From positions 62,001 through 126,000 of the forward strand of contig JAFRAB010000015.1 of NCBI GenBank assembly GCA_017405675.1: a stretch of 64,000 bases of DNA, read 5' to 3'. Under the pieces are notes generated by a model, which saw only the letters and a list, made by a program, of their open reading frames with translations, had not been told where the DNA came from and made no database searches. The DNA is from Erysipelotrichaceae bacterium. Its GTDB lineage: Bacteria > Bacillota_I > Bacilli_A > Erysipelotrichales > Erysipelotrichaceae. Made by a program: the position numbers and the translations under genes. This document shows, one piece after another, positions 45,709 to 54,347 of this stretch; position 1 is the first letter of the stretch, and the number at the start of each line of letters is the position of its first letter.

Positions 45709-48700
45709 ATGAGATTTGACTTGAAAAAAATCATCACAGTTGTATTAGCCTTAGTCCTATCAGTTTCAACCTTTTTACCTGAAAGAGTATTTGCTGAAGG
45801 TAATGGTTTGAAAGAAGTTGTTTTCAACGGAATTACTGAAAGCGGTGTTGAAGTTGAAGCGACAGTAAAGGACAAGGATTATTCTGAAGACACTGTGCTT
45901 GAGGCTGGTGATGTTTATGATGACGCTTTCTTAAGCATGTCAAAAGCTAAATTGAAGTTGGAAAATATTGAAGTTATTGCTGTCAATATTTCTTTGAAAG
46001 ACGGAGATAAAGCTCATGGAAAAGAAGCGTTACATAATTGTGAAGTTAGCTTCAAGGGATTAAAAGAAAATGCGAAAGCTTTGTTATACGTTAAGGACTA
46101 TAACAAAAACAGAACTGAAAAGATTGAGTTTGTTCAGTCTGGTAATACCGTTTCCTTTAAGGGACGTGGTTCTGGTACATATATTGTTGTATATGAAGCT
46201 CCTGCTGTTCCAGTTGTATTTGAATCTGATGTAAAAACAGAAGCTGCAATTACAGTAGTTGACGAAACAAATGCTTTTGCTGAAGGCACAGTAATGAAAG
46301 CTAAAGATGTTGCCGTTTCTGAAGTCAATGACTTAGTTGAAGGCGACGTTGTTTATGCTGTTGATATTTCCTTTAAGACAGATGGACAGGAAGTTGAACC
46401 AGATGGTGATGTTACTGTTACAATTGCATTAGATTTGGATCCAACTAAATCATTAAAATTAGTTCATATAGCAGATGATGGCACAGTTACAGACGTTGAC
46501 AATGCTGTATTTACAGCTGATGGTGTCACATTTGTGGCCAGCAGTTTCTCAACATATGCCATTGTTGACAAAGATAATAAGACAATTACAACCATTCATT
46601 GGGGCGAAATAAAGGATGGCGCTTGGAGTGAATTTGATGCTGCTACTTTAGACCAGAGCGTGGGTAGTGTCAGCATAGATGCGACATATCCAGGATATGT
46701 TTATATTGATGCAGTGTATTATGCATCAGCACAGACATTACCTAATATTGACCATTCTTCAGCAGACGAAAACAGAACATTCATTAACAGAATTCTGACT
46801 AAGGTTACTGCTGAAGATGAGACATACACTTGGACTGCTGAGGATGCGTTGAATAATGCTGAAGTATTTACATTAGCAGTTGGAAGCCATATTTATGTTG
46901 TGTATGAAGTTCCTGCTGTTACACCTACTCCTTCACCTGAGCCAACTCCTGATGTTGATGGCCCAACGACAGAAAAAAATGTTACTCCTAATGGGGATGG
47001 GACATATACAATTCAGTTAGATATTACTGGTACAATACATCAGGAAGTACATCAAACTGGTGCTAATGTCATAATCATATATGATATTTCGCAGAGTATG
47101 TCTCAAAATGTTGGAGGTATGACTAGATTAGAAGCTTCAAGACAGGCTACGCACACTTTAATCGATACCTTAAAACCTGGTACAAATGATATAGATCTCG
47201 CTCTTATTACATTTGCTCAAGATGCCCAAACTCGTAGTTTTAGCGGAAGTAATTGGACTAAAAATGGATCAAATATAACATCAATTGTTGATGGTATCAC
47301 TAATGTCGGACAGAATCTTGGTACGAGCTGGCATGAAGCTCTTGATAATGCATCTGACTTAACTCCACCAGACGATGATCCAACATATGTAATATTCATT
47401 ACTGATGGCTGCCCTTCAGTGAATGGTCTTACTTCTAGCGGACACAGTCATGGAGCTGCTGGAACCAACAATACAACTGACTTATGTTATACTGCTGCTT
47501 TAGCATATGCAAAGATACTTGCAGGAACAAAAGGACAATCATATAGTTCAACTGTAACTTCAGGAAATAGATCGTGGACTATAAGCGGTAATGGTAAAGG
47601 ATATAATTTGTACGGTATTTACACAGGAACTGATAGTAACAATATGCTTGGCCAGTTAGTTACTGCTGCAAATGGAAAACAAACTATTACCGCAACTAGT
47701 GCAGATGCCATTAAAACAGCCTTCCAGAATATTGCTCAGACAATCGTTGATAATCTTGGCTCAAATAATGTTGTTGTTGATGATGGTATACCTTCAATTA
47801 CCTCTGTAAGTGCATCTGTTTCTGGAGCCGCTGGTGGATTTGAATATTATCGTAGTGGTGGTACAGTCAAAGATGAAGAAACCGGAGAAACATCAGAAAA
47901 GTATGATCATACCGCAAATGGTGGCTTAGGTGAAACTTGGAGTGATGCCCCAGGTGCTTCCTACACACAGGAAAATGGTGTAGTGTGGGATATGAGTAAG
48001 GTTGGTGTTGTTGAAGATGGTGTTACATATACATTAAGATTCACAGTATGGCCTAGCCAGGAAGCATATGACCTGATTGCAGACGTTAATAATGCAGTAG
48101 TCAGAGCTGAAGATGGATCCGTTACACAGTATGAAACAGCAGATGAAGCATTTTCTCATTTGGATGATACTTTAAAATCATATCTATATAAAAATAGTGC
48201 TGATGGTAAATATTATTTAAAGACAAATACTCATTTGAAGACTTCATATTCTTATAACGGTACTGCTTATACTGATATCATTGATGAAGGCGAAAATGCA
48301 ATGGTACTTGCTGCAGAGCCTATCTCTCTAAAAAAGAATTGGCCTAGTAACTTCCTTGATGAATATGGAGCAGCTCAGTATCGTGATGAAAATGGTAATG
48401 TTCAAACTGCAACAGAAATCAAGCTTACAGTTGTACGTTCAGATGGAACAACTGATTCAGCTGGTAAGTTGGTTTATGAAGATTATTTGGATGTTACAGT
48501 TGGTAAGGATAATAACTGGGAAAGTGGAGATTTATACATTTCCTGCGGTGTAATGGTTGTTAAAAATGGAACTGTAGACATTAAAGAACCTGGTTTTGAC
48601 TATACAATTACTGAACCAGAAGGATTCTCATATTATTGGGACCTTATTGCTGATGTATATCATCCAATGGTTATTAATGGAACATCAACAATGCTAATTC

Positions 48701-50073
48701 TTGATGATTCATTAGCATCTGTAGATAATGTTAACAGCTTTGAAATTAATGGTCACAAATATAAAAAGGGATCAGATCATAATACACTTGAAGGTTCTAA
48801 CTATCGTAGATCTAATTTGAACCTTACCAAAGTAGTTAAAAATGGTGAAGATACTGTAAGTGGTGGTATTGATGATTATTTTACATACAAAGTTGTCGTA
48901 AAGGATTCAAATTCATCAGATGGATATGTTTGGTTCTCTGCGTGGGATCCTACTCTCGAATACACTGATGAAGAGACTGGAGAAATCAAGCATGGTGGAA
49001 CATACAAAGGAACTGATTGGATTATCAGCGGTGCAACAGCAGAAACTGGAAATACAGGTTATTGGTATGCTACAAACGGTGCAGAAGTTCAGTTTAAGAT
49101 TAAAGCCGGGTGGAATGTACGTTTCTTGAACCTGTATCATGATACTACATATTCATTTGAAGAAATCTTAGCAGAAGACAGCGATTATCAGCTTGATAAA
49201 GTCGAAGGTTCTGTAAGATATGATTTCATGGATGAATCAATAAATGTAGACGATTGGTTCAAAGTTGATGAAACTAATTCCAAAAAAGTATCTGGTACAA
49301 TTATTGAACCAAATAATCAGTATACTGTTACATATACAAATAAGTGTGATGCATTCTATGTATATCATTCTGGAGTTGCTGGCGATGGTAACTTAGAAGT
49401 AGTATTAATGCCTAAGAATGGTGGAACTTATGACCTTACTCAGAATGTTACAGAAGGTACACTCTACGGCGGATATTATATGGATTATGCTGGTAAGGGA
49501 AGTTATGCTGATGATGGTGTAGCAAAAGATGATGGTGTAGTTTATTCAGGTTGGAATTATACATGGACAGATCCTGAGACAACTAAGGGTACAGAAATAA
49601 CTCCTGTTGTTGGCGAAACTTATTATATTAAGGAAGTTCCAGTGTGGTTCCTGAGAAACTACTATCAGATTAACTACCTCAAGACTAGTCAGGAACTTAC
49701 TGGTTTATATCTAATTTCCGATGTCGATGACTTGAATTATGATGAAACAGGTTTCATTCTGACAAAAGAAGAAAATGGTGTTAATATCGTAGCAAAGGTT
49801 AATTCTACAATTACAGTAAAGAATACTGCAACTAACAAGACAGTCACATTAAAACCAAGTACAGTCTTTAAGAGTATTGGAGTAACTAGTGATGATTGTT
49901 ATCTGACATTATTGAATGTTACTGAGGATCCAAATTACTTTGCTGCAGATACTACATTCTCAATGAAACCGTATTGGGTAACTCCAGATGGAATTGAAGT
50001 CAGTGGCATTAAGACTCGTACAATTACTATTACAGATCTCGTGAAGAGTGGTATTAGTAAAACTGAAGATTAA
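45709..50073 (+). CDS. Giant secreted vWA-domain surface protein
   Basis: The ATG at 45709 sits 6 nt after GGAGGGAG. The 1454-residue product has a Sec signal peptide (residues 1-29, cleavage near VFA-EG). Two related N-terminal beta-rich repeats follow (about 33-155 and 165-295), then a Thr/Pro linker TPTPSPEPTPDVDGP near 404. The von Willebrand A domain (about 430-680) has an intact MIDAS: DISQS near 457, GTSWHEAL and ITDG. A long run of Ig/Cna-B-like segments continues to the end. The protein ends at GISKTED, with no LPxTG, membrane helix or wall-binding repeat. It is probably an adhesin or matrix protein. It shares an operon with the EF-hand peptide 15 nt downstream. Confidence 0.82.
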   Translation: MRFDLKKIITVVLALVLSVSTFLPERVFAEGNGLKEVVFNGITESGVEVEATVKDKDYSEDTVLEAGDVYDDAFLSMSKAKLKLENIEVIAVNISLKDGDKAHGKEALHNCEVSFKGLKENAKALLYVKDYNKNRTEKIEFVQSGNTVSFKGRGSGTYIVVYEAPAVPVVFESDVKTEAAITVVDETNAFAEGTVMKAKDVAVSEVNDLVEGDVVYAVDISFKTDGQEVEPDGDVTVTIALDLDPTKSLKLVHIADDGTVTDVDNAVFTADGVTFVASSFSTYAIVDKDNKTITTIHWGEIKDGAWSEFDAATLDQSVGSVSIDATYPGYVYIDAVYYASAQTLPNIDHSSADENRTFINRILTKVTAEDETYTWTAEDALNNAEVFTLAVGSHIYVVYEVPAVTPTPSPEPTPDVDGPTTEKNVTPNGDGTYTIQLDITGTIHQEVHQTGANVIIIYDISQSMSQNVGGMTRLEASRQATHTLIDTLKPGTNDIDLALITFAQDAQTRSFSGSNWTKNGSNITSIVDGITNVGQNLGTSWHEALDNASDLTPPDDDPTYVIFITDGCPSVNGLTSSGHSHGAAGTNNTTDLCYTAALAYAKILAGTKGQSYSSTVTSGNRSWTISGNGKGYNLYGIYTGTDSNNMLGQLVTAANGKQTITATSADAIKTAFQNIAQTIVDNLGSNNVVVDDGIPSITSVSASVSGAAGGFEYYRSGGTVKDEETGETSEKYDHTANGGLGETWSDAPGASYTQENGVVWDMSKVGVVEDGVTYTLRFTVWPSQEAYDLIADVNNAVVRAEDGSVTQYETADEAFSHLDDTLKSYLYKNSADGKYYLKTNTHLKTSYSYNGTAYTDIIDEGENAMVLAAEPISLKKNWPSNFLDEYGAAQYRDENGNVQTATEIKLTVVRSDGTTDSAGKLVYEDYLDVTVGKDNNWESGDLYISCGVMVVKNGTVDIKEPGFDYTITEPEGFSYYWDLIADVYHPMVINGTSTMLILDDSLASVDNVNSFEINGHKYKKGSDHNTLEGSNYRRSNLNLTKVVKNGEDTVSGGIDDYFTYKVVVKDSNSSDGYVWFSAWDPTLEYTDEETGEIKHGGTYKGTDWIISGATAETGNTGYWYATNGAEVQFKIKAGWNVRFLNLYHDTTYSFEEILAEDSDYQLDKVEGSVRYDFMDESINVDDWFKVDETNSKKVSGTIIEPNNQYTVTYTNKCDAFYVYHSGVAGDGNLEVVLMPKNGGTYDLTQNVTEGTLYGGYYMDYAGKGSYADDGVAKDDGVVYSGWNYTWTDPETTKGTEITPVVGETYYIKEVPVWFLRNYYQINYLKTSQELTGLYLISDVDDLNYDETGFILTKEENGVNIVAKVNSTITVKNTATNKTVTLKPSTVFKSIGVTSDDCYLTLLNVTEDPNYFAADTTFSMKPYWVTPDGIEVSGIKTRTITITDLVKSGISKTED

Positions 50074-50087
50074 AGGAGGATGAAGTT

Positions 50088-50348
50088 ATGAAAAACTATA
50101 GATTCCCTGTAATGTTTCTTGTTGATGATGGTCAAGGAGAAATTATATTAGATGGTTCTGAAACAACTGCTCCAGACGATATCTTTAACATTAAAGAGTG
50201 GGATGAAAAGATTTTTGATGATTTTGATCCTGATATAATTTCATTATGGTTAGACCATTATGATGTTGAAGAAATTGATGCTGACCAAAATGGTATAATT
50301 ACTTATGATGAATTTACTACTTGGTGCAATGCAAATGAACCTTGGTAG
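50088..50348 (+). CDS. 86-residue acidic EF-hand peptide
   Basis: An excellent AAAGGAGG precedes the ATG. The peptide has about 23 Asp/Glu against four Lys/Arg, no signal peptide and no membrane helix. Residues 64-75, DADQNGIITYDE, form a canonical EF-hand loop (D64, D66, N68, I71, E75), preceded by a helix-like stretch (about 48-61). The tail FTTWCNANEPW has the only Cys (80) and a terminal Trp. It lies between the giant vWA gene and a strong terminator, ahead of kinase, PqqD-like and nucleotidyltransferase genes. That order suits a substrate or precursor of those enzymes, or a calcium-binding partner of the vWA protein. I do not recognise a named family. Confidence 0.72.
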   Translation: MKNYRFPVMFLVDDGQGEIILDGSETTAPDDIFNIKEWDEKIFDDFDPDIISLWLDHYDVEEIDADQNGIITYDEFTTWCNANEPW

Positions 50349-50366
50349 GATTTGAATTTATTGTTT

Positions 50367-50398
50367 CAAAAGCGTAGAGGATTCTCTACGCTTTTGTT
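50367..50398 (+). terminator. Strong intrinsic terminator
   Basis: AAAAGCGTAGAG (50368-50379) pairs perfectly with CTCTACGCTTTT (50384-50395) around a GATT loop; the 3' arm ends in four Ts followed by GTT. It separates the EF-hand peptide gene from the HprK-like gene and would allow only partial read-through. Confidence 0.88.
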
Positions 50399-50416
50399 AA
50401 TATGGAGGTTATAATA

Positions 50417-51163
50417 TTGAATTATTATAAATTTGAATGTGCTGGTATTAACATCTACTACAGTTTTAACTATGAAGAAACAATAGATTTTTTTCGTGAT
50501 TATATAAATGGTCCTTATAACGATATAAATGGAGTGTACATAAATCTTTCGAAAGACTATCTTGATGAAAATAGATGGTTAATTTCAGAAAACGAAAAAT
50601 CTAATGCATTTTTAGAATATAAATGTTTAATGCTTGCAACCGGAAATAGTTTATTAGAATATAATAGAGCTGTTTTTCATTCAGTTGCTGTTTTATGGAA
50701 GGATTACGCATGGATTTTAACAGCGCCTTCTGGTACTGGTAAAACAACACAGCTTCGTCATTGGAAAAAGATATTAGGCAAAGATGCTGTTGTTATCAAT
50801 GGAGATAAACCAATTATTGAAGTACGTAATGATAATTCAGTATGGGTATATTCTTCTCCATGGAGAGGAAAAGAGCATGCTGGATCGCCTGGATTGAAAG
50901 CTATCCTTGGAGGAATTATTTTATTGCAACAGGGAAATGAAAACAAAATAAATAGAATATCCGGATCTGATGCTGTTATCCCATTATTTTCGGAATTTAT
51001 TTCTTATCCAGAAAACTCTCTACAGATACGAAAGCAAGCTGAAATATTAAACAATATTTTAGATTCTGTGCCAGTTTGGAAACTTATCAACTTAGGAGAT
51101 TTGGATTCTGCGATGCTGACAATAAATTCACTTCAAGAATACCTGGAGGATATAAATGGATAA
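50417..51163 (+). CDS. HprK-like peptide/protein kinase
   Basis: A TTG start at 50417 is preferred because GGAGG (50404-50408) lies 8 nt upstream. The 248-residue protein resembles the C-terminal HPr kinase fold: P-loop TAPSGTGKTTQL near residue 101, AVVINGDKPII near 124, VYSSPWRGKE near 145 and GGIILLQQGNEN near 165. Only this domain is present, as in HprK-related kinases of paeninodin-type lasso peptide loci, where the homologue phosphorylates the peptide, and unlike true HprK (about 310 residues). It overlaps the PqqD-like gene by 8 nt. The substrate is unknown; the EF-hand peptide is the nearest candidate. Confidence 0.8.
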   Translation: MNYYKFECAGINIYYSFNYEETIDFFRDYINGPYNDINGVYINLSKDYLDENRWLISENEKSNAFLEYKCLMLATGNSLLEYNRAVFHSVAVLWKDYAWILTAPSGTGKTTQLRHWKKILGKDAVVINGDKPIIEVRNDNSVWVYSSPWRGKEHAGSPGLKAILGGIILLQQGNENKINRISGSDAVIPLFSEFISYPENSLQIRKQAEILNNILDSVPVWKLINLGDLDSAMLTINSLQEYLEDING

Positions 51164-51461
51164 AATTAGAATAAGATCCGGAATTGAACTTGTGGAAATT
51201 CAAGGCGTTCATCTTCTTGTCGCTGATCGTCAGGCCAGGGAAAAATGTAGGTATATACAAAGAATAAATGAGGTTGGTGCATCGATTTGGAAATTTCTAG
51301 AATCAGGTGCTACAATAAATGAAATAGAAGAATCAATGCGTTCAGAATATGAAATTGAGGAAGATTATGATTTAAGAAGTGATATATATGGCTTTGTTAA
51401 TAGTCTTAAAGATAATCAATATATTGTGATACAGAGTAATAATAGTGAATCAAATATTTGA
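51156..51461 (+). CDS. PqqD-family peptide-recognition protein
   Basis: The 101-residue protein has the PqqD fold (PF05402): a beta-rich first half, then INEVGASIWKFLESGATINEI near residue 36 and a helical DYDLRSDIYGFVNSLKDNQYI segment near 70. PqqD-like domains (RiPP recognition elements) bind leader peptides and present them to modifying enzymes. Its start overlaps the kinase gene. It probably hands a peptide to that kinase. Confidence 0.82.
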   Translation: MDKIRIRSGIELVEIQGVHLLVADRQAREKCRYIQRINEVGASIWKFLESGATINEIEESMRSEYEIEEDYDLRSDIYGFVNSLKDNQYIVIQSNNSESNI

Positions 51462-51525
51462 AATGCTGAAATTATGATTGTATAATCTATTTGCATATTT
51501 TATTTTGCTGCATATTGGAGGTAAT

Positions 51526-51720
51526 ATGAAAATAAAGAAAAATATAGTTATTATCTTAGTATTAATGCTATGTTTAAATGGATGTTTTTGGAAGAAAAAG
51601 CCTAATAATAACAATAATTCAGCAGATAATCAAAATGTAGAAAAACAAAATGATACAGTTGAAATATCTGATGAAATCATTATCCCTGTTGAAGAGGGTG
51701 AGGAATCTTTTGGTGAATAG
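51526..51720 (+). CDS. Tiny lipoprotein with acidic tail
   Basis: The ATG at 51526 follows GGAGGT. The 64-residue product has a type II signal peptide with LCLNGC (lipid-modified Cys at residue 20). A 45-residue mature part follows, with KKKPNNNNN next to the membrane and a very acidic end (SDEIIIPVEEGEESFGE). It sits between the two halves of the kinase/PqqD/nucleotidyltransferase cassette, so it may be a second substrate or an outer-surface component. No family is recognised. The lipobox has Asn at -2, which is less usual. Confidence 0.65.
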   Translation: MKIKKNIVIILVLMLCLNGCFWKKKPNNNNNSADNQNVEKQNDTVEISDEIIIPVEEGEESFGE

Positions 51721-51741
51721 TTCACTAGATTTACCGTTAAT

Positions 51742-52920
51742 ATGAATAAATCATATGAGACCATTATTACCCTATTGAATAGCTTTATTTTTAATAAAGC
51801 TTTTTCTATTGACGAGAATGTTTCCTGGAAAGAAATATATTATTATTCAAAGATACATAACATAGCAGGTATAGTTGGTCATGTGATAAATACTTTTTAT
51901 GACAATTGTGAAACATTAAATGATAGAACTCGCTTAAGATTTAAGGATCAAGCCATAAAAGATTTTGGGAAGATGTCATTAAGATTTGATCAAGGTGCTT
52001 TTGTAAGTCATGAATTAAGCAAAAATAATATTGATCATGTTGTGTTGAAAGGGTATGTGTTAAGAAATTATTATCCTGTCAAAGAACTCAGAGTATTTGG
52101 AGATGTAGATTTTTTAATACATACTGAAGATAGAACCAAATCAGATGAAATAATGAAAAAATTAGGTTTTGAACAAACACATAATTGGGAACCTAGTTAT
52201 GCATATAAAAAGAGTATCAGTTGTATAGAAATACATACAGATCTTTTTGATACTGACATATCAGCAAATTTTAGAGTAAAGCAATTCTTTAACAATAATA
52301 TTTATCATAATACTAATTTAGTTCATGATCATTGTTATGAATTCAATAAAGAAACACATATTACTTTTTTGATTGCTCATATTGCTAAACACTGTTCTAC
52401 AAGTGGAGCTGGAATCAAAATGTTTTTGGATCTAGCATTATTGATTCATAACGAACATGATATAGATTGGGGTACTATTGAAATAAATCTACATCAAATG
52501 GGGATGTGGCATTTTTCATCATTTGTATTTCGTTTGCTTAAAGAACTGTTTCTTATAGATATACCTGTCTCAATAGATAATATTGAGAAAGATGAGTTTG
52601 ATATATTTGTAAACTATATATTTGAAGCTGGATCTTTTGGCCAATATAAACGTGATATTGGAGCAGTACAGTTAGTTAATGATAATTCATCAAAAATGTC
52701 AGCCATTATTCACAGCTTCTTTCCTACTGCTAAAACAATAGAAAAGAGATATACATATTTATCTAAATATCCTTATCTGTTGCCTGTTGCATGGATACAC
52801 AGAGCAGTTTTGAATTCTAAAAAACTTAAGAGTTTTTTTAGAAAGAATCAAAAAGTCCTTACAGCGGATACTAGTGAAACGAAAAGACTAAAAAACATCC
52901 GTACAATGATTGGATTGTAG
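51742..52920 (+). CDS. NTP_transf_5-type nucleotidyltransferase
   Basis: The 392-residue protein belongs to the uncharacterised nucleotidyltransferase family PF14907. The core reads VVLKGYVLRNYYP near residue 101 and ELRVFGDVDFLIH near 114, the G-D-x-D metal-binding signature of the polymerase-beta fold. SCIEIHTDLFDT near 158 holds a further acidic residue. THITFLIAHIAKHC near 208 and a helical C-terminus complete the fold. Homologues accompany HprK-like kinases and PqqD proteins in lasso peptide and 'HPr-rel' cassettes, where they are proposed to extend or decorate a phosphorylated peptide. It ends 10 nt before the second PqqD-like start. Confidence 0.8.
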   Translation: MNKSYETIITLLNSFIFNKAFSIDENVSWKEIYYYSKIHNIAGIVGHVINTFYDNCETLNDRTRLRFKDQAIKDFGKMSLRFDQGAFVSHELSKNNIDHVVLKGYVLRNYYPVKELRVFGDVDFLIHTEDRTKSDEIMKKLGFEQTHNWEPSYAYKKSISCIEIHTDLFDTDISANFRVKQFFNNNIYHNTNLVHDHCYEFNKETHITFLIAHIAKHCSTSGAGIKMFLDLALLIHNEHDIDWGTIEINLHQMGMWHFSSFVFRLLKELFLIDIPVSIDNIEKDEFDIFVNYIFEAGSFGQYKRDIGAVQLVNDNSSKMSAIIHSFFPTAKTIEKRYTYLSKYPYLLPVAWIHRAVLNSKKLKSFFRKNQKVLTADTSETKRLKNIRTMIGL

Positions 52921-52930
52921 AGGTTATCAT

Positions 52931-53191
52931 ATGAGATTTTTATATAAATACAAAACCAAAGAATATTTGGGAGAATATATACTTATTCCTACTGATGAAA
53001 ACATTTTCGATGATAAAGCTTTACTGTCTTTGAATTATTTTGGATATTATATTATTTCTCTGATGAACCAAGATATTACTGAAGAGGAAATTCTAAAAAA
53101 AATAACAGAACATTTTGGTAGTGATGAAGAAACCATAAATGCTTATGAAAGTTTGCGTGATACTCTCATTAAAAAACAACTTATAAAATAA
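52931..53191 (+). CDS. Second PqqD-like protein
   Basis: The ATG at 52931 follows GAGG and the nucleotidyltransferase stop; the longer frame overlaps that gene. The 86-residue protein has the same layout as the one at 51156: beta-rich start, ALLSLNYFGYYIISLMNQDITEEEI region near residue 32, and a helical end. It is more diverged, lacking the usual N-x-x-G-x-x-[IL]-W, so the family call rests on length, pattern and position. It may serve the nucleotidyltransferase as its neighbour serves the kinase. Confidence 0.65.
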   Translation: MRFLYKYKTKEYLGEYILIPTDENIFDDKALLSLNYFGYYIISLMNQDITEEEILKKITEHFGSDEETINAYESLRDTLIKKQLIK

Positions 53192-53215
53192 TATTTGAAT
53201 TAGAACAGTCATCAT

Positions 53216-54268
53216 ATGGGAATTATGGATATTGCTTTATTGATATGTTTGATTATTTGCATATTTAAGATATCAGTTAATCTTAAGGGTTTTTACACTG
53301 ATTTTCTTAGACATGAAAATACTGTTATAATAAGTGGGTTATTTGTTGTTTTTGTATTCTTTAGTCATTTCAGCTCATATGTTAAAGTTGATCATTCACT
53401 AATTTATCCTTTATTTACAAAAGTTTTGGGTCAACTGATTGTTGCACCTTTTTTTCTTTTTTCAGGATACGGTGTTATGAAATCAATAGAAAACAAAGGG
53501 GATATATATATAAAATCATTTTGGAAGAATAGAGTTTTAAAGGTTTGGATACACTTCGCTTTAGCTTTATTGTTATTTCTGGTGATTTCCTTCATGAATC
53601 ATAGCAAATATGGTTTAAAAAGAATTATTTTATCATTTATAGGACTGTCATCAATTGGAAATAGTAACTGGTATATGTTTACCATTTTGTGCCTCTATGT
53701 TATTACCATGATCAGCAGTTTCTGTTTTAGAAAGAAGAAGACACTAATTCCTTATTCAGTTGCTGTTTTTGTGATTATTTATATGTTTGTGATGAGAATG
53801 AACGGAAAGGCATATTATTATTACGACACTTCTTTTGCTTATGCTTTTGGAATGCTATTTGCAGAGTATGAGAATAAAATAAATGATTATTTAACAAAGA
53901 ATAACAAAAAATACATGGTGTGCTTTTTGATAACTATCATACTTTTTATTGTTGCAAGTTTATGGAGATCATATACGCACTTGATCAGTTCTTTTATCTT
54001 TTGGGTAAGCTGCTTTTGTTTACTAGTTCTAATGCTTTCAATGAAAGTTAAAAGTTATAACATAATACTTAGAGCGCTTGGTAAATATTCTTTTGAAATA
54101 TATATTCTGCAACGTATTCCAATGAATTTGTTTGTGAAAATGATTCCTAATGTCTATGTTTACTTTATAATATGTGTGGCATCAACTGGTATACTATCTT
54201 TGATTTTCAACCGAATTGAAGTGTTTATTGATACATTACTTTTTGGTTATCAATCATCTTATAAATAA
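53216..54268 (+). CDS. Acyltransferase-3-type membrane protein
   Basis: The 350-residue protein has about ten membrane helices and resembles the acyltransferase-3/OafA family: GLFVVFVFFSHFSSYV with the conserved His near residue 49, PFFLFSGYGVMKS near 79 and FWKNRVLKVW near 102, containing the Arg region. Such proteins move acetyl or other acyl groups onto glycans or lipids across the membrane. It ends the module; the next gene has its own consensus promoter. The ribosome site is weak. It may acylate a surface product of the module or the polysaccharide. Confidence 0.75.
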   Translation: MGIMDIALLICLIICIFKISVNLKGFYTDFLRHENTVIISGLFVVFVFFSHFSSYVKVDHSLIYPLFTKVLGQLIVAPFFLFSGYGVMKSIENKGDIYIKSFWKNRVLKVWIHFALALLLFLVISFMNHSKYGLKRIILSFIGLSSIGNSNWYMFTILCLYVITMISSFCFRKKKTLIPYSVAVFVIIYMFVMRMNGKAYYYYDTSFAYAFGMLFAEYENKINDYLTKNNKKYMVCFLITIILFIVASLWRSYTHLISSFIFWVSCFCLLVLMLSMKVKSYNIILRALGKYSFEIYILQRIPMNLFVKMIPNVYVYFIICVASTGILSLIFNRIEVFIDTLLFGYQSSYK

Positions 54269-54286
54269 TAGTAAGCATCTAGTTTT

Positions 54287-54315
54287 TTGACACATTTCCT
54301 ATTTAAATGTATAAT
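54287..54315 (+). promoter_or_regulatory. Perfect-consensus sigma-A promoter
   Basis: TTGACA (54287-54292), exactly 17 bp, then TATAAT (54310-54315). The expected start is near 54322. Consensus in both boxes implies strong basal transcription. Confidence 0.9.
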
Positions 54316-54322
54316 ACAAAAT

Positions 54323-54337
54323 ACCATCAGTGATGGT
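54323..54337 (+). repeat. Operator-like palindrome at transcript start
   Basis: ACCATCA-g-TGATGGT is a perfect 15-nt symmetric element beginning at about +1 of the consensus promoter, a usual place for a repressor site. It is not followed by a T run. Confidence 0.5.
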
Positions 54338-54347
54338 GGGAGTGGAA

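Noticed and set aside
50088..50348. Dockerin module
   Set aside because: Only one calcium loop is present rather than a duplicated pair, and there is no signal peptide or catalytic partner domain.
50417..51163. Canonical HPr kinase/phosphorylase (hprK)
   Set aside because: The N-terminal domain of HprK is missing and the context is a peptide-type cassette, not ptsH or lgt.
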